Assembly (NCBI GenBank): GCA_946497695.1
Contig: CAMMLJ010000002.1
Location: 62,001-126,000 of the forward strand
Direction of reading: 5' to 3'
Length of the DNA stretch: 64,000 bases
Origin: an uncultured Clostridium sp.
GTDB lineage: Bacteria > Bacillota > Clostridia > TANB77 > CAG-508
The notes below the pieces were generated by a model. That model was not told the DNA's origin, did not search any database, and worked only from the letters and a program-made list of their open reading frames with translations. The number at the start of each line of letters is the position of its first letter. The first letter of the stretch is position 1. The position numbers and the translations under genes were made by a program. Shown piece by piece: positions 34,282 to 41,561 of the stretch.

Positions 34282-34704
34282 CTAGATATATTTTAAAAAT
34301 CCCTCTGGATAGATAATTTTTTTACCAGATTTAAAATCATCAATATCTACCCATACAGCATTATACTCATCAGCTTCATCATCAATTTCATATTCATCTT
34401 TGTAAGTATCCTCTGGAATTTCTATAGAATAAAGAAATACGATTTCATGTCCTTTTTTTCCTTGATAGGTAAAAATATTCTCTGTTACGCCAAGAAGGTC
34501 ATTTACTGTAATATCTGCGAGAATTTCTTCCTGAAATTCTCGTTTAATAGCATCTTTACTTGTTTCGCCAAATTCGATACCTCCACCTAAGGCACGGTAA
34601 AAGGTTTGTTTTTTTACTTTGTCATATCCGATGCCGACTAAAATTTTGTTGCCTTTTTTTGCAATACCTAAAGCTATAGGACGGATAGAATCAGATTTAA
34701 ACAT
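34282..34704 (-). CDS. Nudix hydrolase
   Basis: A 140-residue Nudix protein on the minus strand. The Nudix box GGGIEFGETSKDAIKREFQEEILADI (about 40-65) has GIEFGET rather than GxxExGE but keeps REFQEE. The IRPIALGIAKKGNKILVGIG start is common in ADP-ribose or NTP-directed members. ATG 34704 is preferred over an earlier start because AAAGGAG lies upstream. First gene of a two-gene unit with the APH-fold kinase. Confidence 0.85.
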   Translation of the reverse strand: MFKSDSIRPIALGIAKKGNKILVGIGYDKVKKQTFYRALGGGIEFGETSKDAIKREFQEEILADITVNDLLGVTENIFTYQGKKGHEIVFLYSIEIPEDTYKDEYEIDDEADEYNAVWVDIDDFKSGKKIIYPEGFLKYI

Positions 34705-34943
34705 TTTATACACTCTCCTTTGTTTTAGTTTGGTAAGCAAGTGTTTAAATTGTTTGTGACTAGTTAAAGGGATAATGCTGATTTTTGTAAAAACTTATGA
34801 AGATGAATACTGCTTGCCAATTCAATTATGTTATAAGTGTAGCATATGGAAATATGGAGTACAAGAATAATTTGGAAAATGTTGAAAAATTAATTAAGAG
34901 TAATAGAAAATAAAAGAAGAGGTAAAAGTCAATAAAGTTAAAT
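34705..34943. other. intergenic region upstream of the minus-strand Nudix gene
   Basis: AT-rich, with a long-range inverted repeat (TTGGTAAGCA near 34731 and TGCTTGCCAA near 34815) spanning the likely promoter of the Nudix-APH unit. No open frame with a ribosome site. Ends at the presumed left end of the IS30-type element. Confidence 0.4.
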
Positions 34944-35027
34944 AAAAAGTTAAATGCACAATTAACATAAGAATAATGCATTTAGTAATAGAAAAAATAA
35001 GATAAATTAGTAATTAAAAAATTCATG

Positions 35028-35058
35028 AGGAGGTTAACATGATTTGTGTTAACCTCCT
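35028..35058 (+). terminator. hairpin in the IS leader
   Basis: AGGAGGTTAACA (35028-35039) pairs perfectly with TGTTAACCTCCT (35047-35058). Not followed by a good T-run. It stands before the TATAAT at 35069 and probably blocks readthrough from outside into the transposase, a common safeguard of insertion sequences. Confidence 0.5.
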
Positions 35059-35115
35059 TAAATAAAGTATAATATAATAAAATGTCTGCTTGTTGTTTGT
35101 TAGGAGGAATAGTAT

Positions 35116-36390
35116 ATGGAAATAAGGAAAGCGCCTAATAAACATCTAACATATGATGAAAGAAACTTCATAGAGATTGGTTTAAATAACGGAAGAAATT
35201 TCGCTAAAATAGCAAAAGATTTAAATAAAAGCAGAACAACAATAATGCGAGAAGTACGAGGACACAGATTTAGGAAAAATCCAAGTGGTTTTAACAACAG
35301 AAAAAATTTATGTAAAAACAGACGAGAATGTAAAAAATTTGATTGTACTAATAAAGAAAAATGTTATGAAGAAGAAATTTGTTACAAATTAACAGGAGCA
35401 CCATATGTATGTAATGGTTGTGAAGAAAAGAATGTATGCAGAAAAATAAAATATTACTACTATGCAAAATTTGCTAATGATGAATATAGTGAAAAGTTAA
35501 GAATAGCGAGATACGGAATAAATCAAACAAAAGAAGAAATATACGAATTGGATAGATTGATAACACCATTGATAAAAGAAAAACATCAGAGTATAGGCCA
35601 TATATATGCAAATCATCCAGACGAAATAACATTTTCAAGAGCGACGATGTATAACTATGTAAATTTAGGAGTTTTCTCGTTTAAAAATATTGATTTACCA
35701 AGGAAAGTGAAATACAAAAAGAGAAAAGAAAATAAAAAACAAAGGATAAGACGAGAAACAGCGATACGTAAAGGAAGAACATATGAAGATTTTAAAGAAT
35801 ATATAGGAAAGCATCCAGAGTGTTCAATAGTAGAAATGGATACAGTAGAAGGAAGAAAAGGTGGAAAAGTATTCTTAACGCTACTGATTAGACAAAGTAA
35901 ATTCATGTTGATCTACTTAATGGAAAATAAAACAATGGAATTTGTAGAAGAAGTATTTAAAGGTATAAAGAAAGCAATTGGAATAGAATTATTCAAAAAA
36001 ATATTTGAAGTGATTTTAACGGATAATGGTTCAGAGTTCTTTAATCCAATTAGTATAGAAAAAGATGAATAAACAGAAGAAATATTAAGCCATGTGTTTT
36101 ACTGTGATCCAGGAGCAGCATGGCAAAAAGGGGCAATAGAAAAAAATCATGAATATATAAGATATGTATTACCTAAAGGAAGTTCATTTGATAAATTAAC
36201 ACAAGAAAAAGTAAATATGTTAATGAGCAATATAAATAGTACAAGTAGAGATATATTAAATGGTAAAACACCATATAATGCAATATTATTAACATTGGAC
36301 GAGCAAATAATAAATAAATTAGGAGTAAGAAAAATACAAACAGATGAAGTGAATTTGTCACCGAGGTTATTAAAGGTAGGTGATAAATAA
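35116..36390 (+). pseudogene. IS30-family transposase interrupted by an in-frame TAA
   Basis: Reads as a transposase of about 424 residues: N-terminal helix-turn-helix (YDERNFIEIGLNNGRNFAKIAKDLNKSRTTIMREV), a cysteine-rich middle (CKKFDCTNKEKC, CNGCEEKNVC) and the DDE catalytic core (VEMDTVEGRKGG, ILTDNGSEF, and KGAIEKNHEYIR after the stop). TAA at 36070-36072 separates the second Asp from the Glu; frame is unchanged on both sides, so one base change explains it. AGGAGG precedes ATG 35116. Confidence 0.85.
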
Positions 36391-36596
36391 TGGATTACAA
36401 TAACTTTTTTAAGTGGTTAGAGAATTTTTACAGAATAGATATAGATAAAGAACTCCAAAACACACTTATTGAGCATTTTGGAGCAAACTTAAATATTTAT
36501 ACAGAACAAGATTTGTATGAGCAATCTCGAAAAATCATACAAATCCATAAAGATAAAATCAAAACCAAGTATAAAAAATACTGGTTTGATAATTAA
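36390..36596 (+). CDS. 68-aa accessory protein of the IS30-type element
   Basis: Not recognised. Starts one base inside the transposase stop codon (TAATG), the arrangement of translational coupling, and lies within the inverted repeats. MDYNNFFKWLENFYRIDIDKEL at the N-terminus and a basic tail (HKDKIKTKYKKYWFDN). No ribosome site of its own is visible. Either a real accessory protein or chance reading in the 3' part of the element. Confidence 0.5.
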   Translation: MDYNNFFKWLENFYRIDIDKELQNTLIEHFGANLNIYTEQDLYEQSRKIIQIHKDKIKTKYKKYWFDN

Positions 36597-36673
36597 TATT
36601 CAATAAAAATTAGTAAACAATAAGCAGACAAATAATTAAATAAATTAAAGTAGCAAAAGTGCATTTAATTTTT

Positions 36674-37067
36674 GACTTTTTTTAAAATAAATGTATTTTT
36701 GCTATTTGTCATGCATAAAAATAATGATAATTTTATTGAATACAATATTATTATATCATTTTTAAATAAAAAAAGGTATAGAAAAAGAAAAAAACTTAGG
36801 TATATCGTGCATTTAATCTTATATATGGATATAAAAATATTAAATGTGCATTTAGAATTTAATTCAACCTGTGCATTATATTGTATAAATTACATTTTTA
36901 ATACTGCTTTAATTAGTTTTTTATGCTATAATTTTAATAAACTAAATTTAACTTATATTATATCAATATCTTTTATAGTTAACTTAATAATATGGATAAT
37001 AATTGGAATTTTAAAGAAAAGAGTATATAGTATAATATAAATAAATTTAGTACAGAAAGGAATTATT
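36674..37067. other. AT-rich region to the right of the IS
   Basis: A 122-codon frame (36672-37040) has no ribosome site and a composition of plain AT-rich sequence, so it is not called. GTGCATTTAAT, part of the IS end, occurs again near 36807 and as GTGCATTTAGA near 36847. TATAAT near 37030 and AAAGGAA before 37068 serve the next gene. Confidence 0.4.
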
Positions 37068-37829
37068 ATGATTTATATTACAGGTGATTGCCACAGTGAT
37101 TTTTCACGATTTGAAATTGATAAATTCCCTATACAAAATGAAATGACTAAAAATGATTATATTATTATATGTGGTGACTTTGGAGGATTATGGAATTACT
37201 TAGTAGAGAGCACATATGAAAAATATTGGTTAGACTGGTTAAATGAAAGAAATTTTACTACTTTATTTGTAGATGGAAACCATGAAAATTTTACAAGGTT
37301 ATATAAATATCCAGTAGAAGAATGGCATGGTGGAAAAGTACATAAAATAAGAGATTCAGTAATACATTTAATGCGTGGGGAAATATTTGATATAGACAAC
37401 AAAAAATTCTTTACTTTTGGTGGCGCTAAATCACATGACATACAAGATGGAATACTAAATTTAGATGAAGAAGAAAAAATATATACATTTAGAAAAAGAG
37501 GAGCATTTTTTAGAATAAGAGATTATTCATGGTGGGACTTAGAAATGCCAACAAAAGAAGAAATGGAAAATGGAATAAGAAATTTAGAAAAAGTAAATTT
37601 TAAAATAGATTATATTATAACCCATTGTTGTCCTACCAGTGTACAAGCCATACTTAGTGGAGGATTGTATAAAAAAGATTGTTTAACAGATTATTTGCAG
37701 AAAATTTCAGAAAAATGTAAATTTAAGAAATGGTATTTTGGTCACTATCATGAGAATAGACAAGTTAATTCACAGTTTGTTTTGCTTTATGAAGATATAG
37801 TACCATTGAAATATGAGAGTATATTTTAA
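37068..37829 (+). CDS. metallophosphoesterase
   Basis: A 253-residue calcineurin-type phosphoesterase. The five motifs are visible: ITGDCHSDFS (GDxH, near residue 5), ICGDFGGLW (GDxG, near 36), VDGNHENF (GNHE, near 68), ITHCCPT and FGHYHENR (GHxH). Dinuclear metal centre predicted. The GNHE segment and insert pattern resemble the smaller subfamily that includes phage and stand-alone accessory enzymes; substrate unknown. AAAGGAA precedes the ATG; a hairpin terminator follows. Confidence 0.87.
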   Translation: MIYITGDCHSDFSRFEIDKFPIQNEMTKNDYIIICGDFGGLWNYLVESTYEKYWLDWLNERNFTTLFVDGNHENFTRLYKYPVEEWHGGKVHKIRDSVIHLMRGEIFDIDNKKFFTFGGAKSHDIQDGILNLDEEEKIYTFRKRGAFFRIRDYSWWDLEMPTKEEMENGIRNLEKVNFKIDYIITHCCPTSVQAILSGGLYKKDCLTDYLQKISEKCKFKKWYFGHYHENRQVNSQFVLLYEDIVPLKYESIF

Positions 37830-37854
37830 ATAAAAAATGTCGCTTTAGAGAAAA

Positions 37855-37880
37855 AATGTCGCTTTTAAGCGATATTTTTT
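37855..37880 (+). terminator. rho-independent terminator
   Basis: AATGTCGCTT pairs with AAGCGATATT around TT, followed by T5. An AATGTCGCTT half-copy also sits 20 nt upstream (37836-37845). Confidence 0.75.
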
Positions 37881-38018
37881 ATGACTTAAAATTAAAATAG
37901 TTTTATAAATTGATATTTTGTAAGAAATAGATACTTGAAAATTCTAATATAAAATAATAATATTCAATACAAAAACGAATAAAAAACGCAAAAATACAAA
38001 AAATATTATTGAAATCAG

Positions 38019-38046
38019 TTTACTTTTTGCAAAAATAGTATATAAT
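38019..38046 (+). promoter_or_regulatory. promoter of the AAA ATPase gene
   Basis: TTTACT (38019-38024), a 16-bp spacer and TATAAT (38041-38046), ending 20 nt before the ATG at 38067. Confidence 0.6.
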
Positions 38047-38066
38047 ATATAAGAGAGGTGAGCGAA

Positions 38067-39347
38067 ATGCTAGTTGAATTTAGTGTAAAAAATTTCATGT
38101 CATTTAAAGATAAGGTAACCTTTAGTATGGAAGCAGCAACAGGAACAGAAAATGAAGAAAATATAATAAGTATATCAAATATAAATGAAAGAATTTTAAA
38201 AAGTACAGCAATATATGGAGCTAATGCATCAGGAAAAACAAATTTAATAAAAGCATTTACAGCTGCGATATTAATGGTAAGAAAATCCAATAATAGACAA
38301 GTGGGAGAAAAATTAATGGAAATGGAACCATTTGCCTTTGATGAAAAAGCTAAAGTAGAACCTTGTGAATTTGAGTTTGTTTTTTATGCAAAAGAAATGA
38401 AATATATATATGGATTTATAGCAGATAAAGAAAAAGTATATGAAGAATATTTATATCAGTACTTTACAGCAAAACCAACAAGAATATTTGAAAGAACTAA
38501 TGTAAATGAATATAAATTCCTACAGGCAGATGAAGGAAAATTAAATTCTATAAAAACACAAAATATAGATAACAAATTGTTTTTAGCTACAGCAACAACA
38601 TGGAATTATGATAAAACAAAAGAACCATATTTGTGGTTTGCAAAAAATATAGACACATATTCTGGAGGAATGCTATTAAATGATTTTGTAGTAGAGTCAT
38701 ATAGCAAGGATGAAGGAGAAGAATTAAAGAAATTTACATTAAAATTATTAAACGAAGCAGACATTGTAATAAAAGACTTTAGTGTAGAAATCGAAGAACG
38801 TGATGTAGATAGTAATATGCTAATGTTATTAAAGAATTTTAATATTCCTTCACCAATGTTACCACAAAAACAAAGGGATGTAAAAATAAGAATGACACAT
38901 GAAGTTACTAATGATGAAGGAAATATGAAAAACTATGAATTAAATTTAAACAATGAATCTTCAGGAACACAAATTCTATTTTCATTTGCTCCAATACTAA
39001 AAGATGTTTTTGAAAATGGAAAAATATTAGTAATAGATGAAATAGAAAGGAGTTTGCATCCTAGTTTAGTAGAAATGATTATTAAATTTTTCCATAATCC
39101 AAAGATAAATAAAGGTAATGCACAGCTAATATTCAATACTCATGATACAAACTTATTATCTTTAGATATATTTAGAAGAGACCAGATATGGTTTGCAGAA
39201 AAAGATCCAAAGAAAGGGGCTACTGATTTATATCCTCTTGATGACTTTTCAGTTAGAAAAAATGAGAATATCCAAAAAGGATATTTGAATGGTAGATATG
39301 GAGCGATTCCTTTTGTGGCTACAGGTGATAGCTTATGGGAAGATTAA
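38067..39347 (+). CDS. AAA/SMC-type ATP-binding protein (COG1106-like)
   Basis: 426 residues of the ABC/SMC-like AAA15/AAA21 class. MLVEFSVKNFMSFKD is the family N-terminus, Walker A is AIYGANASGKTNLIKAF (about 50-66), and Walker B is ILVIDEIERSLHPSLVEMI, then the switch histidine region FNTHDTNLLS. Members with nuclease or effector partners act in phage defence (AbiL, RloA, PARIS AriA); alone, the role is not known. ATG 38067 is preferred behind GAGAGGTGA. It is followed by a small gene after 72 nt. Confidence 0.8.
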   Translation: MLVEFSVKNFMSFKDKVTFSMEAATGTENEENIISISNINERILKSTAIYGANASGKTNLIKAFTAAILMVRKSNNRQVGEKLMEMEPFAFDEKAKVEPCEFEFVFYAKEMKYIYGFIADKEKVYEEYLYQYFTAKPTRIFERTNVNEYKFLQADEGKLNSIKTQNIDNKLFLATATTWNYDKTKEPYLWFAKNIDTYSGGMLLNDFVVESYSKDEGEELKKFTLKLLNEADIVIKDFSVEIEERDVDSNMLMLLKNFNIPSPMLPQKQRDVKIRMTHEVTNDEGNMKNYELNLNNESSGTQILFSFAPILKDVFENGKILVIDEIERSLHPSLVEMIIKFFHNPKINKGNAQLIFNTHDTNLLSLDIFRRDQIWFAEKDPKKGATDLYPLDDFSVRKNENIQKGYLNGRYGAIPFVATGDSLWED

Positions 39348-39419
39348 GATTAAAATAAACAATTATTCGAGTTGATAAATAAATATGTTATAATATATAT
39401 TAATAGTGAGGAGGAAAAA

Positions 39420-39788
39420 ATGGTAAGTGATTATGATAAGAAATTAGCTGAAAAAATGATTTATTATATTGAAGAAGCTTATACTATAATGAAAATGATT
39501 AATACTAAAGAAGATAAAGAAGAAATCAAAATAAGATATAAAAGATTGAAAGAAAATATAAAAAACGAAGCTCATAGATGCGATTTAGTTGCAAATAGAA
39601 AAAAATTTACGCAATTTGAAAAGCAATATTATGCTCCATCTATTAAAGAAGCAAATGCATGGGGCTTTACATCACCTATTAATGCCAAAATAAATAGAGA
39701 TTTTTATAATTCGGTAGAAGAAGCACATTATAAACTTAGAAAATATATTAGTTTAGAGGATTTAAAAAGAATGATAGACGAAAAATAA
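39420..39788 (+). CDS. 122-aa helical protein of unknown function
   Basis: Not recognised. 122 residues, starting at ATG 39420 behind GAGGAGG; the earlier in-frame start at 39372 lacks a ribosome site. Predicted largely helical (KLAEKMIYYIEEAYTIMKMIN..., EEAHYKLRKYISLEDLKRMI), with an AHRCDL and an aromatic QYYAPSIKEANAWGF segment. It does not show the TOPRIM acidic motifs of DUF4435/RloB effectors. Probably its own small transcription unit, since TATAAT-like sequence precedes it. Confidence 0.6.
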   Translation: MVSDYDKKLAEKMIYYIEEAYTIMKMINTKEDKEEIKIRYKRLKENIKNEAHRCDLVANRKKFTQFEKQYYAPSIKEANAWGFTSPINAKINRDFYNSVEEAHYKLRKYISLEDLKRMIDEK

Positions 39789-39837
39789 ATTAATAATAGG
39801 ATAAATATATGGCATAATATAAAATGAAAGGAGAGAA

Positions 39838-41268
39838 ATGAGTATGGATTATGATGAATTACCAGCTAATCTTCAAAAAGTGATAGAAAAAGGTGAAAGT
39901 ATAACAGTTGAATTTAAAGAAGCAAAGAAAAAATTACCATCTAGCTTATTTGAAAGTGTGTGTTCAATGCTAAATAGAAATGGAGGACATATTTTTCTTG
40001 GTGTAAAAGACAATGGTGAAATAGTAGGAATTTATAAAGAGTATATAAAAGAAATGCAAAAAGATTTTGTATCACAATGCAATAATCCAGAAAAATTATT
40101 TCCAACAGCTCATTTGGATATAAAAGAATATGTTTATAAAGAAAGACATATTTTGTATATTTATGTTTATGAGAGCTCAGATGTTCATAAAACGGGAAAT
40201 AAAATATATGATAGAAATGTAGAAGGAGACTTTGATATAACAAATAATACCACATTAATATCTAATTTATACATAAGAAAAAGTAGTACTTATATTGAAA
40301 ATAAAATATTTCCTTTTGCAACTTTAGATGATTTAAGAATAGATTTAATTGATAAAGCAAGGATTATGGCCTCAAACAGAACTTCAAATCATCCTTGGTC
40401 TAAAATGACGGAATTAGAAATGTTAAGGAGTGCAGCATTATATGAAAAAAATTTGCAAACGGGAGAAGAAGGTTTTAATTTAGCTTGTATATTATTATTT
40501 GGAAAAGATGATGTAATTGCTTCGGCATTATCCTATTATAGAACGGATGCTATTTTGAAGATAAAAAATTTAGAAAGATATGATGATAGGGATGATATAA
40601 AAACAAACTTATTAGAAAGTTATGAAAGATTAACGGATTTTATAAAGAAACATTTAAATGATAAATTTTATATTGAAGATGATCAAAGAGTTAATGTAAG
40701 AGATGTAATTGCTCGTGAATTATGTGCTAACTTATTAATTCACAGAGAATATTCTAATCCGTATCCAGCTAAATTAATTATTACAAATACAGATATTTTA
40801 ACTGAAAATGCAAATAAACCAAGAATTATAGGATATATAGATTTAAATAATTATTCGCCATATCCCAAAAATCCCAAAATTGCTAATTTTTTTAAAGAAA
40901 TAGGATTGGCAGACGAGTTGGGTTCTGGAATTAGAAAGATTGTAAAATATACTAAAATATATAGTGGTAGTTTACCAGAATTTATGGATGATGAAATATT
41001 TAAAGTTAAAATTCCATTAATTAGAGAAAAAACGGATGAAATGGAGTATATAGGGCCAGTAACATTAAGAAATATAGTCTTTGAATATATTAGTCAAAGT
41101 GAAGGGAGAACTAGACAAGAAATAAATAATTATATATATCCGATATTGAATACAGATGAAACAACAATGAATAATAGAATAAGGACAGCTTTAACATATT
41201 TAAAAAGAAAAGATAAAATAGAAAATTTAGGTTCTGATACTAAATCATTGTGGAAAATTAAAAAATAG
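39838..41268 (+). CDS. ATP-binding AlbA_2-domain protein (COG2865-like regulator)
   Basis: 476 residues. The N-terminal AlbA_2/Schlafen-like domain is marked by GESITVEFKEAKKKLPSSLFESVCSMLNRNGGHIFLGVKDNGEIVGI (about 14-60). The C-terminal part has a GHKL/HATPase-like fold with ARELCANLLIHREYSNP (about 298-314) and LADELGSGIRKIVKYT, and ends in a winged-helix region (RTRQEINNYIY). Such proteins are DNA- or RNA-binding regulators often found in accessory regions. ATG 39838 and ATG 39844 are both possible behind AAAGGAG. A dense palindromic repeat follows. Confidence 0.82.
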   Translation: MSMDYDELPANLQKVIEKGESITVEFKEAKKKLPSSLFESVCSMLNRNGGHIFLGVKDNGEIVGIYKEYIKEMQKDFVSQCNNPEKLFPTAHLDIKEYVYKERHILYIYVYESSDVHKTGNKIYDRNVEGDFDITNNTTLISNLYIRKSSTYIENKIFPFATLDDLRIDLIDKARIMASNRTSNHPWSKMTELEMLRSAALYEKNLQTGEEGFNLACILLFGKDDVIASALSYYRTDAILKIKNLERYDDRDDIKTNLLESYERLTDFIKKHLNDKFYIEDDQRVNVRDVIARELCANLLIHREYSNPYPAKLIITNTDILTENANKPRIIGYIDLNNYSPYPKNPKIANFFKEIGLADELGSGIRKIVKYTKIYSGSLPEFMDDEIFKVKIPLIREKTDEMEYIGPVTLRNIVFEYISQSEGRTRQEINNYIYPILNTDETTMNNRIRTALTYLKRKDKIENLGSDTKSLWKIKK

Positions 41269-41317
41269 GAATTCTCTGCAGAGAATTCTGCAGAGCTCTG
41301 CAGAGAATTCTGCAGAG
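41269..41317. repeat. tandem overlapping palindromes of GAATTC/CTGCAGAG
   Basis: Forty-nine bp made almost only of GAATTC, TCTGCAGA and GAGCTC words, directly after the AlbA_2 gene stop. It contains two nested 18-bp palindromes (AATTCTCTGCAGAGAATT and TCTGCAGAGCTCTGCAGA). The G+C-rich character is unlike the flanks. Confidence 0.85.
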
Positions 41318-41328
41318 TTTGTAAAAAA

Positions 41329-41366
41329 GTGAGCAAAATTATAAGATTTATATTGTTCACCTTTTT
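41329..41366 (+). terminator. terminator after the AlbA_2 gene
   Basis: GTGAGCAA (41329-41336) pairs with TTGTTCAC (41353-41360; one G-U pair), followed by T5. Confidence 0.65.
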
Positions 41367-41505
41367 ATAAGTAATGAATTAGAAACAGTAAACAAATTTG
41401 ATTAAAATAGTGTTTAAAAGTGATATTTCAAAACATTATTTTAATAGAATTATCAATGAAAAATAATATTGATAAACGACAAAAAACGCTCCAAGTCTAC
41501 ATAAT

Positions 41506-41534
41506 TTGATATTTCATTTAAAATAGTATATAAT
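41506..41534 (+). promoter_or_regulatory. promoter of the primase-helicase gene
   Basis: TTGATA (41506-41511), a 17-bp spacer and TATAAT (41529-41534), 28 nt before the TTG start at 41562. The region 41367-41505 shows nothing further. Confidence 0.72.
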
Positions 41535-41561
41535 ATACAGACATAAAAGGAGGGAATAGCT

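Larger units (their letters stand above)
34944..36673 (+). mobile_element. IS30-family insertion sequence, about 1.73 kb
   Basis: Bounded by imperfect inverted repeats: AAAAAGTTAAATGCAC at 34944-34959 and GTGCATTTAATTTTT at 36659-36673 (its reverse complement differs by one base/gap). Inside are a leader hairpin, the transposase (interrupted) and a 68-aa accessory frame. AAAAGTC(AA) also appears just outside both ends, so the true end might be a few bases further out. Host duplication could not be read. Confidence 0.65.

Noticed and set aside
36672-37040. 122-codon open frame to the right of the IS30-type element
   Set aside because: No ribosome site, overlaps the inverted repeat, composition matches plain AT-rich sequence, and the residues look like random hydrophobic/Lys/Asn text.
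38067-39788. PARIS (AriA/AriB) assignment for the ATPase and its neighbour
   Set aside because: The neighbour is only 122 residues and lacks the TOPRIM acidic motifs expected for AriB (DUF4435).
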